Positions 8,936-20,160 of a stretch of 64,000 nt of DNA are shown piece after piece. Within the stretch, counting starts at the first letter, position 1, and each line of letters starts with the position of its first letter. The position numbers were made by a program, and so were the translations under genes. Under the pieces are notes generated by a model. It was not told the origin of the DNA. It was given only the letters and a program-made list of their open reading frames with translations, and did not search any database. The DNA comes from Micromonospora chokoriensis. Lineage in GTDB: Bacteria; Actinomycetota; Actinomycetes; Mycobacteriales; Micromonosporaceae. The DNA is taken from assembly GCF_900091505.1 (NCBI RefSeq), contig NZ_LT607409.1:806001-870000 (forward strand). Reading direction: 5' to 3'.

Positions 8936-10306
8936 TCAGCACTCGATCACGTTGACGGCCAGGCCGCCACGCGCCGTCTCCTTGTACTTGATCTTCATGT
9001 CGGCGCCCGTCTCCCGCATGGTCTTGATGACCTTGTCCAGCGACACCTTGTGCACACCGTCGCCGCGCAGCGCCAGCCGGGCGGCCGTGATCGCCTTGAT
9101 GCTAGCCACCGCGTTCCGCTCGATGCAGGGAATCTGCACCAGGCCACCCACCGGGTCACAGGTCAACCCGAGGTTGTGCTCCATCCCGATCTCGGCCGCG
9201 TTCTCCACCTGCTCCGGCGTGCCGCCGAGCGCCTCGGCCAGCCCTGCCGCCGCCATCGAACACGCCGAACCGACCTCACCCTGACAGCCGACCTCCGCGC
9301 CGGAGATCGAGGCGTTCTCCTTGAACAACACGCCGATCGCGCCGGCCGTCAGCAGGAACCGCACCACGCCGTCGTCATCGGCGTTCTCCACGAAGCGGCT
9401 GTAGTAGTGCAGCACCGCCGGGATGATCCCGGCCGCGCCGTTCGTCGGCGCGGTGACCACCCGGCCGCCTGCCGCGTTCTCCTCGTTGACCGCGAGCGCG
9501 AACAGCGTCACCCAGTCCATCGCGTGCAACGGGTCGGCGGTCCCGGCGTCCGCCTCCAGGCCGCGCCGCAGCTCCGCCGCGCGCCGCCGAACCTTCAACC
9601 CCCCGGGGAGTACGCCGTCGCGCTCGCAACCGCGCTGCACGCACTCCCGCATCACCCGCCAGATCTCCAACAGGCCCGCCCGGATGTCCGCCTCGCTGCG
9701 CCAGGAACGCTCGTTGGCCAGCATCACCTCGCTGATCGACAGGCCGGTGCGGGACGTGACGTCGAGGAGCTGCGCCCCGGTCAGGAACGGGTACCGCACC
9801 TGCGTGCTGTCCGGCTTGATCCGGTCCGCGCCCGCCGCCTCTTCGTCCACCACGAAACCGCCACCGACGGAGTAGTAGGTGCGGGTCCTGACCTCCTCAC
9901 CGGCCGCGTCGAAGGCCGCGAAGGTCATCCCGTTCGGGTGGTACGGCAGCGACCGGCGCCGGTGCAGCGTCAGATCCCGGTCCGGGTCGAAGTCGATCTC
10001 GTGCGCGCCGAGGATGCTGATCCGCCGCTCGGCCCGGATCCGCTCGACCCGAGGAGCGACGGTGTCGGTGTCGACAGTCTCCGGCGACTCCCCGGCCAAC
10101 CCGAGCAGCACCGCCGGACCGCTGCCGTGACCGTGCCCGGTGGCCCCCAGCGACCCGAACAACTCGGCCTGCACCCGCGCGACGTCACTGAGCAACCCGT
10201 CGGCCTTCAGCCCGCCGACGAACGTACGTGCCGCCCGCATCGGCCCCACCGTGTGCGAACTGGACGGCCCGATACCGACGCTGAAGAGGTCGAAAACACT
10301 GATCAT
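8936..10306 (-). CDS. sdaA: L-serine ammonia-lyase (iron-sulfur, single chain)
   Basis: A 456-residue enzyme that converts L-serine to pyruvate and ammonia. It is the fused form, with the beta part first ([17 protein letters not shown], the serine-binding loop) and the alpha part after about residue 180. The alpha part carries conserved cysteines in [24 protein letters not shown] and VQIPCIERN, which hold the labile [4Fe-4S] cluster in this family. Length fits the usual 450-460 residues. The start ATG has GAGGAAG eight bases upstream. It is followed on the same strand by the wall-polymer operon after 71 bases, probably as an unrelated transcript. The call is secure. Confidence 0.96.
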   Translation of the reverse strand: MISVFDLFSVGIGPSSSHTVGPMRAARTFVGGLKADGLLSDVARVQAELFGSLGATGHGHGSGPAVLLGLAGESPETVDTDTVAPRVERIRAERRISILGAHEIDFDPDRDLTLHRRRSLPYHPNGMTFAAFDAAGEEVRTRTYYSVGGGFVVDEEAAGADRIKPDSTQVRYPFLTGAQLLDVTSRTGLSISEVMLANERSWRSEADIRAGLLEIWRVMRECVQRGCERDGVLPGGLKVRRRAAELRRGLEADAGTADPLHAMDWVTLFALAVNEENAAGGRVVTAPTNGAAGIIPAVLHYYSRFVENADDDGVVRFLLTAGAIGVLFKENASISGAEVGCQGEVGSACSMAAAGLAEALGGTPEQVENAAEIGMEHNLGLTCDPVGGLVQIPCIERNAVASIKAITAARLALRGDGVHKVSLDKVIKTMRETGADMKIKYKETARGGLAVNVIEC

Positions 10307-10679
10307 GGCTGCGCTTCCTCGCCGTCGCCCCGGCGTACGGGACCCGGCCGGGTCGTGACCACCGATCTGGCGGCCCCGATGGTGACCGTCCGGGGTATGG
10401 GGTGCCGGCCCTCCGGGGTGTGGAAGGCCGATCAGCCAGCCTACCCGCCCAGTTCACAGCCCACCCGGTCCGGGACGTGAACACCCGATCACCGTCCCCC
10501 GCCCCCGCACGCTCGCCGGCGGGTGGCGACGGTTCGGAGGCGTCAGCGGAGGGCTGCCCGGGTAAAGCACCTACGGGTCCACGGGTCGCCGCTCCTCCTC
10601 GGGACCGAGGGCGAGGTGGCCATCCCTTTCTACCGTGGATTGCAGACGCGGCGCACCGCCGCAGAGTGGGAGTACGACG
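10307..10679. other. Intergenic region between sdaA and the PspC-like gene
   Basis: These 373 bases lie between two divergent genes and must hold both promoters. I read both strands for a glycine or other riboswitch ahead of sdaA and found no convincing conserved core. The open frames that cross it have no recognisable protein features. The GGGAG at 10668-10672 is the ribosome site of the PspC-like gene. Confidence 0.5.
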
Positions 10680-10889
10680 ATGAGTCGCAAACTGGTCCGG
10701 CCCCGCGAGGGGCGCATGATCGCCGGTGTCTGCGCCGGCCTCGGACGGCGGTTCGGCATGTCGGCCGGAATGGTCCGGCTGCTGTTCCTGCTGTCGCTGC
10801 TGCTGCCCGGCACGCAGGTGATCGTCTACCTGATCCTGTGGGTGCTGATGCCGAACGAGGACCGCTACCTCGCCTCCACCGGCCACTGA
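10680..10889 (+). CDS. PspC-domain membrane protein
   Basis: A 69-residue protein that is essentially one PspC domain: a basic N-terminus, then RMIAGVCAGLGRRFGM, then a hydrophobic stretch ending in LILWVLMPNED. PspC domains sit in the inner membrane, and some members act in phage-shock-type envelope stress sensing; in actinobacteria many small stand-alone copies have no assigned role. The ATG at 10680 is chosen over the upstream in-frame ATG at 10635 because GGGAG lies seven bases before it and the family begins here. It is monocistronic and is followed by a perfect inverted repeat. Confidence 0.9.
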   Translation: MSRKLVRPREGRMIAGVCAGLGRRFGMSAGMVRLLFLLSLLLPGTQVIVYLILWVLMPNEDRYLASTGH

Positions 10890-10918
10890 TCCCGCCCCGC
10901 ACACCCACGTAATCAGAG

Positions 10919-10963
10919 ATCTTGGACAGTTTCCGTCAGCACCTGACGGAAACTGTCCAAGAT
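10919..10963. repeat. Perfect 21-bp inverted repeat, member of a dispersed family
   Basis: Two 21-base arms (10919-10939 and 10943-10963) are exact reverse complements around a 3-base loop (CAC). The core ATCTTGGACAGTTTCC has no U-tract and could end transcription of the PspC-like gene. However, an 18-base stretch (10916-10933) recurs exactly, in the opposite orientation, at 40400-40417. It is therefore better seen as one member of a dispersed repeat family. Confidence 0.85.
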
Positions 10964-11111
10964 TGCTCGTATCGCAGCCCCACCGGCGTCGCAGATCCAG
11001 TGGATCCGTGATCGACTTCGGCCAGGGCGGCCGCCCGGGACCGCCGGGACCCCCCCCGAGGGCGAGAACCTCAGGCGGCGGACCACCCGCGGACATCCGA
11101 AAGGCACAAGA

Positions 11112-11153
11112 CGGAAGCGCCCGCTCCGACGGAAGTCGGGGCGGGCGCTTCCG
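11112..11153. terminator. Compound GC-rich hairpin terminator
   Basis: A 13-base perfect outer stem (CGGAAGCGCCCGC at 11112-11124 with its complement at 11141-11153) encloses an inner stem CCGAC/GTCGG around GGAA. It lies 20 bases past the stop of the minus-strand DUF4230 gene and probably ends that transcript. There is no T-run, as is usual in high-GC actinomycetes. Confidence 0.75.
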
Positions 11154-11173
11154 CGTACGAGGGATCGAGTGGG

Positions 11174-11992
11174 TCAGGGAGCGATGTAGGTGACCGTGAT
11201 CTGCTGGTAGCCGAGGGAGCGGAGCAGCCCCTCCAGCATCTTGCGGGTGTTCTCCTCGGCCCGGGCGGAGAGACCGCTGTCGCGGGCGGCGGCGGTGATC
11301 CGCTCCTCGGCGAGCTTGTAGACCTGCTGCTGCCGGTTGGGGTCGTTGCCGACCAGGTCACCGAGCCGGTTGAGCAGACCGCGCTGCTCCGCGAAGACGT
11401 AGCTCTTGTCCATGTCGAGGTTGGTCTCGCCGAGCTGCGGCGCCGGCAGTTTGATCTCGACGGACTTGCCGTCGGCCGACTGGACGATGGCGCCGTCACC
11501 GATCTTGGTGAAGTCGACGTACGCCTCGACGCTGCCGGCCCCGACGAACAGGGTGCGCTCGTTGAGCAGGAAGTCGGGGACGTTGCGCCGGTCGTTCTGG
11601 GTGTCGACCACCACCTGGAAGTTGCCCTCGGCGGCGACGTAGCGGCTGAGGTCCTGGATCGACTTCAGCAGCGGTGGCTGGCTGCGGTCGGTCTGCTCCT
11701 TGGCGAACGGGTTGCGGAACTCCGGCAGGAAACCGGTCGCCTGGATGCCGAGCAGCACCACCACGGCCAGCGCCGCGGCGCCGAGCAGCAGGAGCAGGCC
11801 TCGGGCCGCCCCACCACCGCCGCCAGGCTCCGGGCTGCCGGGGCCACCGAAGCCTCCGGAGCCGTCGCCCGGTGTGTCACTGGTCGGCTCGGGTGTCGCG
11901 GCCGACCGCTCCTTGAGGTTGTCACCGGTCGGGTAACCGGGGAACTCCCTCGTGGGCTCGTTGGTGCCAGCGTCGCGGGCCATCACGCTCAC
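11174..11992 (-). CDS. DUF4230 membrane-anchored protein
   Basis: A 272-residue protein. Residues 1-60 are a Gly/Pro/Ser-rich cytoplasmic segment, one membrane helix follows near 64-85 (ARGLLLLLGAAALAVVVLLG), and the rest is a DUF4230 domain containing the VVDTQNDRRNVPDFLLNER and VYVDFTKIG-type strands of the family. It is most likely anchored with the domain outside the cell. Function is not known. The start is GTG at 11990-11992 with AAGGAC just upstream; an in-frame ATG three codons later is possible. It stands alone, ending near a strong hairpin terminator. Confidence 0.85.
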   Translation of the reverse strand: MSVMARDAGTNEPTREFPGYPTGDNLKERSAATPEPTSDTPGDGSGGFGGPGSPEPGGGGGAARGLLLLLGAAALAVVVLLGIQATGFLPEFRNPFAKEQTDRSQPPLLKSIQDLSRYVAAEGNFQVVVDTQNDRRNVPDFLLNERTLFVGAGSVEAYVDFTKIGDGAIVQSADGKSVEIKLPAPQLGETNLDMDKSYVFAEQRGLLNRLGDLVGNDPNRQQQVYKLAEERITAAARDSGLSARAEENTRKMLEGLLRSLGYQQITVTYIAP

Positions 11993-12082
11993 CGTCCTTG
12001 TCAGACACGTCGTCTGTCAATGACGGTACGGCCCCCGTGCGACAGTCGCGCGCCGAGCGCCCCGAAAGCACAAACGGGCAGG

Positions 12083-13255
12083 TCAGGCGAACGCGGAGAG
12101 CCCGGTGAGCCGCTGCCCCACGACCAGTTGGTGGATCTCGGAGGTGCCCTCGTACGTCAGCACGCTCTCCAGGTTGTTGGCGTGCCGCATGATCGGGTAT
12201 TCGCCGGAGACACCGTTGGCGCCGAGGATGGTGCGGCACTGTCGCGCGATGGCCAGGGCCTCCCGGACGTTGTTCAACTTGCCCACGCTGACCTGGTCGG
12301 GCCGCAGCCGGTGGGCGTCGGCGAGCCGACCCAGGTGCAGCGCGAGCAGTTGCGCCTTCACCAGCTCGACGGCCATGTCGGCGAGCTTGGCCTGGGTGAG
12401 CTGGAACCCGGCGAGCGGACGACCGAACTGGGTGCGGGTGCCCGCGTACGCCAGTGTGGTTTCCAGACAGTCACGGGCGGCGCCGACAGCGCCCCAGACG
12501 ATGCCGTACCGGGCCTCGGTGAGGCAGCTCAGCGGCGCCTTGAGCCCGGTCGCCTCGGGCAGGCGGGCGTCCGCCGGGAGCCGGACGTCGTCGAGCGCGA
12601 TCTCGCCGGTGACCGACGCGCGCAGCGACATCTTCCGGCGGATCTCCCGGGCCGTGACACCGGGCGTGTCCATGGGTACGGCGAAACCGCGCACCCCTTC
12701 GTCGGTGCGCGCCCAGATCACCGCGACGTCGGCGATCGGCGCGTTGGTGATCCACATCTTGGCACCGGTGAGCACCCAGTCGTCGCCGTCGCGGCGGGCC
12801 CGGGTGGTCATCGAGGCGGGGTCGGAGCCGTGGTCCGGCTCGGTCAGACCGAAACAGCCGATCGCCTCACCGGTGGCCATCGACGGCAGCCAGCGTTGCT
12901 TCTGCTCCTCGCTGCCGTAGCGCCAGATGGCGTACATGGCGAGCGAACCCTGCACCGAGACCAGCGAGCGGAGGCCGGAGTCGCCGGCCTCCAGTTCCTG
13001 GCAGGCCAGCCCGTACGCGACGGCGGAGGCGCCGGCGCAGCCGTAGCCGGTGAGGTGCATGCCGAGCAGGCCGAGTTTGCCGAACTCCCGGGCCAGTTCG
13101 CGGGCCGGCACCTGGCCCTGCTCGTACCAGTCGGCGACGTGCGGGCGCACCCGGTCGTCGACGAGCTGGCGGACGACGTCGCGGATCTGCCGCTCTTCCT
13201 CGCTGAGCGACGGGTCCAGGTCGAGCAGGTCCAGCGGAGCGGTCATGGACGCCAC
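12083..13255 (-). CDS. Acyl-CoA dehydrogenase, glutaryl-CoA dehydrogenase-like
   Basis: A 390-residue FAD enzyme with the full acyl-CoA dehydrogenase fold. CFGLTEPDHGSDP near residue 137 and WITNAPIADV near 170 are the flavin and substrate signatures. TYEGTSEIH near 372 carries the catalytic-base glutamate in the position used by glutaryl-CoA dehydrogenases. The N-terminal DLDPSLSEEERQIRD is also typical of the glutaryl subgroup. It would oxidise glutaryl-CoA to crotonyl-CoA in lysine or tryptophan breakdown, passing electrons to ETF. The start context allows MASM or, two codons on, MTAP. It lies between two minus-strand genes without tight coupling. Confidence 0.9.
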   Translation of the reverse strand: MASMTAPLDLLDLDPSLSEEERQIRDVVRQLVDDRVRPHVADWYEQGQVPARELAREFGKLGLLGMHLTGYGCAGASAVAYGLACQELEAGDSGLRSLVSVQGSLAMYAIWRYGSEEQKQRWLPSMATGEAIGCFGLTEPDHGSDPASMTTRARRDGDDWVLTGAKMWITNAPIADVAVIWARTDEGVRGFAVPMDTPGVTAREIRRKMSLRASVTGEIALDDVRLPADARLPEATGLKAPLSCLTEARYGIVWGAVGAARDCLETTLAYAGTRTQFGRPLAGFQLTQAKLADMAVELVKAQLLALHLGRLADAHRLRPDQVSVGKLNNVREALAIARQCRTILGANGVSGEYPIMRHANNLESVLTYEGTSEIHQLVVGQRLTGLSAFA

Positions 13256-13290
13256 CTTAACGAAGGCTCAGCGCGCGACAGAAGGGCTCG

Positions 13291-13596
13291 TCACTCGATC
13301 GGCTCGGAGAGCACCAGCACCCGGGCGTGGATCTGGTTGCGCTGCTGAAGGGCGGCGCGCAGCGCACGGTGCAGCCCGTCCTCCAGGTAGAGCCCACCGT
13401 TCCACTGCACGACGTGCGGGAAGAGGTCTCCGTAGAAGGTCGAGTCCTCGGCGAGCAGCTTGTCCAGCGCCAGCTCCCGCTTGGTGGTGATCATCTGGTC
13501 CAGGCGCAGTGGCCGGGGCGGGATCTCCGCCCACTGCTTGAGCGTCAGATTGTGCTCCGGATAGGGACGCCCGTCCCGGACCGCTCTGAAGATCAC
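13291..13596 (-). CDS. Small conserved actinobacterial protein (sometimes labelled VapB-family antitoxin)
   Basis: A 101-residue basic-acidic protein beginning MIFRAVRDGRPYPEH, a start I associate with a conserved actinobacterial family that automated annotation often labels VapB-like antitoxin. I see no clear AbrB or RHH motif in it, and no toxin gene lies next to it. The central FPHVVQWNGGLYLEDGLHRALRAAL recalls the ParB/sulfiredoxin-like fold ('DGhHR' type), so DNA or nucleotide binding is conceivable. The start is GTG at 13594-13596. The 187 bases upstream show nothing further. Real gene, function unassigned. Confidence 0.75.
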   Translation of the reverse strand: MIFRAVRDGRPYPEHNLTLKQWAEIPPRPLRLDQMITTKRELALDKLLAEDSTFYGDLFPHVVQWNGGLYLEDGLHRALRAALQQRNQIHARVLVLSEPIE

Positions 13597-13783
13597 GACG
13601 GCACGCTCCCCTCCCCGTGGCCGGGCCGACCGACGGCGCCGAGCCGGGCCGCGGCGGGCACCGCGCGGCGCGGCACCGATGACCGTGCCAGCCTAGCCGC
13701 CCACCGCACGCTGCGTTTCGCTCCCTGATGTCAGTTTCACTACCGGTCGTCCGATCCTCAAGCGGACAAACGGGACGGCGCGC

Positions 13784-14386
13784 TCAGCTCCACCGGCCGC
13801 GCCGCACCACCTCGTCCATCGGACGGCGCCCCCGACGCAACGACGGTGACCTATGGTCGGCCGCCCGGTAACCGATTGTGACGGCACCGACGGGTTGGTA
13901 CTCCTCCGGCACGCCGAACGCCTGCCGGTAGGTGGCCAACCGCTGCGGCGGAATGCCGAAGAAACAGGCCCCCAACCCCTCGTCCACCGCGGTGAGCAGC
14001 ATCAGCAGCGCCGCGAAGCCGGTGTCCACATGCCAGTACGGCACCGGCCAGCGGTCGACGGACTGGTCCGTCCACCCCTTGTCCGGCTCCGCGTACCGCC
14101 GCAGGTAGACCGACTCGTTGGCGTGCGGCACCACGATGAGCGGCGCCCGGCGCATGCCGGTCAGCCAGCGTTCCCGACCACCACCGTCGGGGGTGGTGGC
14201 GGCCCAGAACCGTTCCCGGTCGGCGGGTTCGTCCAGGACCAGGAAACCCCAGCCCTGGGCGAAGCCGGCCGACGGTGCCCGGACCGCGTGGTCGAGCAAC
14301 CGGTCCACCACGTCGGGCGGGACCGGGCGGTCCGGGTCGTAGTTGCGCACCATCCGCCGACGCCGGACGACCTCGGCGAACTCCAT
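13784..14386 (-). CDS. Nitroreductase-family FMN oxidoreductase
   Basis: A 200-residue nitroreductase-fold protein. The N-terminal VRRRRMVRNYDPDRPVP and RAPSAGFAQGWGFLVL are the FMN-binding beginning of the family, and GLGACFFGIP is the conserved glycine-rich cofactor stretch. Such enzymes reduce nitro, quinone or flavin substrates with NAD(P)H; the natural substrate here cannot be told. The ATG overlaps the last base of the upstream aldose-epimerase stop (TGATG), so the two are translationally coupled. Confidence 0.88.
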   Translation of the reverse strand: MEFAEVVRRRRMVRNYDPDRPVPPDVVDRLLDHAVRAPSAGFAQGWGFLVLDEPADRERFWAATTPDGGGRERWLTGMRRAPLIVVPHANESVYLRRYAEPDKGWTDQSVDRWPVPYWHVDTGFAALLMLLTAVDEGLGACFFGIPPQRLATYRQAFGVPEEYQPVGAVTIGYRAADHRSPSLRRGRRPMDEVVRRGRWS

Positions 14387-15315
14387 CAGGCCCCGGGCCG
14401 GATGCCCCAGGCACCCCGCCAGGTCGTACCGGGCTTGAGGGTCAGCAGGTCCCGGCCCGAACGGAACGCGTCCGGCGGGCAGGTCATCGGCTCGATCGCC
14501 ACCGAGCGGCGGTGCCGGTCACCGACGAGGGCGTCCCCGGTGAACACCTGCCACCAGCCGAACTCGGCGTCCGCCCAGATGCTGACTCCCGCCGAACCGT
14601 CCGGCGCGGCCAGGCTCACCGACGAGCCGCCGTCGGCGTCGCGGATCACCTCGCCGAAGCACAGATCCAGCTCGGCGGCGCCGATCCGGCGCGGGCTGGT
14701 CCAGTCGTACTCCGTCCCGGTCACCGGTGTCACGCCGACCGGCAGCAACCGGCCGTCCACCAGCATCCGGGTACGGGTCGGCAGCCGCATGACCAGGTCG
14801 TCGACCGCGACCCCCGGCAGTTGCAGGTACGGGTGCACGGAGAAGCCGAACGGTGCGGCCTCCTCACCGGTGTTGGTCACCTCGTGCTCGACGCGCAGCC
14901 CGTCCGCGCCGATGCTCCACCGGCTGAGCAGCCGCAGCGGCCACGGGTAACCGGGCTGCGGCGGAAGGTCGTAGCCGACGGTCACCGCGTCCTCGGACTG
15001 CTCCAGCAGCCGCCACGGCACCCAGTTGACCAGGCCGTGGATGGCCACGTGCCGTTCCGGCTCGGTCAGCGGGAGCTGGTGCGTCCGCTCCCCGAACGAG
15101 TAGCGGCCGTCGCGGATCCGGTTCGGCCAGGGCGCCAGCACCTGCCCGGCGCAGCCCGGGCTGACCTCGTCGGTCCGGTATCCGTCGACCAGGTCGACGC
15201 CGTCGTGCCGGTACGTCCGGAGCCCGCCGCCCACCTCGACGATGACGGCCTCGTGGCCGGCGGCGGAGATGGTCCACTGGGCGCCGGAGAACGGGCGCTG
15301 ATCGGGGCTTTCCAT
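14386..15315 (-). CDS. Aldose 1-epimerase-family protein
   Basis: A 309-residue beta-sandwich mutarotase-like protein. It has the family's APWPNRIRDGRY segment near residue 62, AIHGLVNWVPW near 92 with the first catalytic-type histidine, FGFSVHPYLQLPG near 170 with the second, and an acidic residue near the C-terminal third (LCFGEV). It would interconvert alpha and beta anomers of a free sugar in the cytoplasm. It sits 18 bases after the MFS pump stop and is coupled by TGATG to the nitroreductase, so pdxH, MFS, epimerase and nitroreductase probably form one minus-strand transcript. Confidence 0.88.
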   Translation of the reverse strand: MESPDQRPFSGAQWTISAAGHEAVIVEVGGGLRTYRHDGVDLVDGYRTDEVSPGCAGQVLAPWPNRIRDGRYSFGERTHQLPLTEPERHVAIHGLVNWVPWRLLEQSEDAVTVGYDLPPQPGYPWPLRLLSRWSIGADGLRVEHEVTNTGEEAAPFGFSVHPYLQLPGVAVDDLVMRLPTRTRMLVDGRLLPVGVTPVTGTEYDWTSPRRIGAAELDLCFGEVIRDADGGSSVSLAAPDGSAGVSIWADAEFGWWQVFTGDALVGDRHRRSVAIEPMTCPPDAFRSGRDLLTLKPGTTWRGAWGIRPGA

Positions 15316-15333
15316 GTCGGCGACCCTAACCGG

Positions 15334-16632
15334 TCACGTCCGGTCGCCGCTCGACGCCGTCGCCGCCCGGTAGCGCAGCAGCGCCGGGAACGCGACAGCG
15401 AGCACCACCACGAGCACCGCCGAGGCGAGCCCGCCGGCCACCCAGGCGACCCCACCGCCGAAACCGGCCGCCATCGTGCCGGCGCGAAGGTCGCCCAGGC
15501 GTGGGCCACCGGCCACCACCACCGTGTTGACGCCCTGGAGTCGGCCACGCATCCGGTCCGGGGCGTAGACCAGCAGCATCGACTGGCGCAGCACCGCGCT
15601 GATCAGGTCGGCGGCACCGGCCACGGCGAGCAGGAGCACCATCAGCCAGAGCTGGTGGGCGAGACCGGCCGCGGCGATCGCCAGGCCCCAGCCCACCACC
15701 GCGAGCACCAGGCCGACGCCCTGCCGGCGGAGTCGGCCGATCCAGCCGGAGGTCAGGCCGCCGAGCATCGAGCCGATCGCGATGGCGCTGTAGAGCAGAC
15801 CGACCGACCCGCCACCGCCGAACCGCTCGTGGGCGATCTCCGGGAAGAGCGCCCTCGGCATGGCGAGGATCATCGCGATCAGGTCCACGCCGAAGGACAG
15901 CAGCAGCACTGGTGTGCTGGCCAGGTAACGGAATCCGTCGACGACGCTGGCCAGGCCGGCCCGGCGGACCTGACCGTCCTCGGTCGGCTCGGGCGGCAGC
16001 TTGGGCAGTCGCAGCGCGGCCCAGAGCATCGCGGTGAACAGCACCGCGTCCAACCCGTAGGCGATCGGCAGGACCACGGCGGTGTCCGGCGACGCGGAGA
16101 GGATCAGACCGGCGGCGAGCGGCCCGGCCACCGAGGCGGCGGTGAACGTCGTGTAGTTCAGGGTGGTGGCGGACGCCACCAGGTCCTCCGGCACCAGGCG
16201 GGGCAGCATCGCGCTGCGGGCCGGCGAACTGATCGCGAACGCCACCGACTGCACCGCCATCAGCGCCAGCAGCAGCACCGGGCTGCCCACATCCAGCACC
16301 GCCTGGAGCAGCAGCCCGAGAGTGGATGCCCAAAGCAACAATGAACCACCGAGCAGCACGGCACGCCGGTCGCGGGCGTCGGCGACCGCGCCGCCCCAGA
16401 GCCCGAAGACCAGCAGGGGTACGAAGGCAGCGACGCCCAGCAGACCCACCCAGAACGAGTCCCGGGTCAGGGCGTACATCTCCACCGGCACCGCGACGGC
16501 GGTGAACTGGAAGCCGAACATCGCCACCGTGTTGCCGAGCCACAGCCGCCGGTACGCGGGCACCCGCAGCGGCCGTACGTCGATCGCCCAGCGGCGCGCT
16601 CCGCGCGGCCGGGCCTCCTGCACACCGGTCAC
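15334..16632 (-). CDS. MFS exporter, enterobactin-exporter (EntS)-like
   Basis: A 432-residue transporter of the major facilitator superfamily with about 12 membrane segments. It shows GLWGGAVADARDRR after segment 2 (motif A) and ISSPARSAMLPRLVP, both typical of the EntS/MFS_3 group of drug or siderophore exporters. The open frame extends far upstream, but the extra part only shadows pdxH. The true start is the GTG at 16630-16632, which overlaps the pdxH stop (GTGA). Translational coupling to pdxH is thus likely. The substrate is unknown, and no siderophore genes are adjacent. Confidence 0.88.
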   Translation of the reverse strand: MTGVQEARPRGARRWAIDVRPLRVPAYRRLWLGNTVAMFGFQFTAVAVPVEMYALTRDSFWVGLLGVAAFVPLLVFGLWGGAVADARDRRAVLLGGSLLLWASTLGLLLQAVLDVGSPVLLLALMAVQSVAFAISSPARSAMLPRLVPEDLVASATTLNYTTFTAASVAGPLAAGLILSASPDTAVVLPIAYGLDAVLFTAMLWAALRLPKLPPEPTEDGQVRRAGLASVVDGFRYLASTPVLLLSFGVDLIAMILAMPRALFPEIAHERFGGGGSVGLLYSAIAIGSMLGGLTSGWIGRLRRQGVGLVLAVVGWGLAIAAAGLAHQLWLMVLLLAVAGAADLISAVLRQSMLLVYAPDRMRGRLQGVNTVVVAGGPRLGDLRAGTMAAGFGGGVAWVAGGLASAVLVVVLAVAFPALLRYRAATASSGDRT

Positions 16633-17288
16633 GGCGCCAGCCGCTCGACGACCCAGCCACCCTCGTCGAGGCGGCGGAAGCGGAGCCGGTCGTGCAACCG
16701 GCCGGACCGGCCCTGCCAGAACTCCACCGACTCGGGGTGCACCCGCAACCCGCCCCAGTGCGGCGGGGTGGGGACCTCCGCCGTGCCGGCGAACCGCTCG
16801 GTCACCTCCCGGTACCGCTCCTCCAGCACCGACCGGCCCGACACCACCTGGGACTGTGGGCTGGCCCAGGCGCCCAGTTGGGAGCCGCGCGGCCGGCTGG
16901 CGAAGTACGCCTCGCTCGTCGCCCGGTCGACCGGCGCGATCCGCCCGGCGACCACCACCTGCCGCTGCATGGGAAACCACGGAAAGACCAGACTGGCGTA
17001 CGGATTGGCGGACGCCTCGACGCCCTTGCGCGACAGATGGTTGGTGAAGAAGACGAAGCCCTCCCTGTCGTACCCCTTCAACAGCACCGTGCGGCCACTC
17101 GGCCGGCCGGCCGGGTCCGCAGTGCCCACCACCATCGCGTTCGGTTCGGGTAGCCCGAAGGCCACCGCGTCGGCGAACCACCCGTCGAACTGGGTGTGCC
17201 AGTCGGTGGCCAGGTCAGCCTCGGTCAGGCCCAGGTCCGCGGCGTACTCGTTACGCATCGCAGCCGGGGCGGGTGTGTCGCCCGTCAC
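16629..17288 (-). CDS. pdxH: Pyridoxamine 5'-phosphate oxidase
   Basis: A 219-residue FMN enzyme that makes pyridoxal 5'-phosphate from pyridoxine or pyridoxamine phosphate. Diagnostic parts are PSGRTVLLKGYDREGFVFFTN (FMN and substrate binding), FASRPRGSQLGAWASPQS, and the C-terminal VEFWQGRSGRLHDRLRF with the conserved arginines. The GTG at 17286-17288 is chosen because AAGGAG lies close upstream; the longer frame from 17345 adds 19 residues with no family match. It is the first gene of the probable pdxH-MFS-epimerase-nitroreductase unit and is divergent from citrate synthase. Confidence 0.95.
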   Translation of the reverse strand: MTGDTPAPAAMRNEYAADLGLTEADLATDWHTQFDGWFADAVAFGLPEPNAMVVGTADPAGRPSGRTVLLKGYDREGFVFFTNHLSRKGVEASANPYASLVFPWFPMQRQVVVAGRIAPVDRATSEAYFASRPRGSQLGAWASPQSQVVSGRSVLEERYREVTERFAGTAEVPTPPHWGGLRVHPESVEFWQGRSGRLHDRLRFRRLDEGGWVVERLAP

Positions 17289-17537
17289 GTCCCCACTCCT
17301 TCTCGGCGCGCCCGCCTTCGCCCTCCCGCGCTGGCCAGCCCGCACCGCCCAGTCTCACCGAGTCCAGCGGAGATTGCGCGCCTGGGGATGTCGCGTGCAG
17401 CACAGTCGCAGCGGGTCGCGTATCCCTTACTCAGCAGGCAAGATGTTCCGAACACATCCCTGAGGGTCGCCTAAGGCGCTCGGCCGACCAGGCCGGATGA
17501 GCTGTTCGGGCGCACCGACCAGATCCAGGAGAGCGAC

Positions 17538-19975
<2,438 letters not shown>

Positions 19976-19981
19976 GCTTCG

Positions 19982-20025
19982 TCACGGTCGGTGTCCGTCG
20001 GGGCCTCCACGGACACCGACCGTGA
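19982..20025. terminator. Perfect 17-bp hairpin terminator after serC
   Basis: Arms 19982-19998 (TCACGGTCGGTGTCCGT) and 20009-20025 are exact complements around a 10-base loop, beginning seven bases after the serC stop. Confidence 0.85.
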
Positions 20026-20160
20026 TCATCGCCGCAGCTCAGTCACGACATGCGGGGTGTCGCTTCCCCCACCCCGAGGCAGATGCGCGTACGGTGGTCG
20101 GAGACGCCTGGGTGGCCGACTCGTGGCGTGCGGCCAGCGAAGCGGGACGGAGGCAACGCA

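Noticed and set aside
10307-10679. Possible glycine or other riboswitch upstream of sdaA
   Set aside because: Reading both strands of the 373-base gap gave no conserved aptamer core (no paired GGAGAG/CCACCG-type motifs in the right order), so no riboswitch is claimed.
15334-17181. A 615-residue MFS fusion
   Set aside because: The first 183 residues are an out-of-frame reading of pdxH; the transporter begins at the GTG overlapping the pdxH stop.
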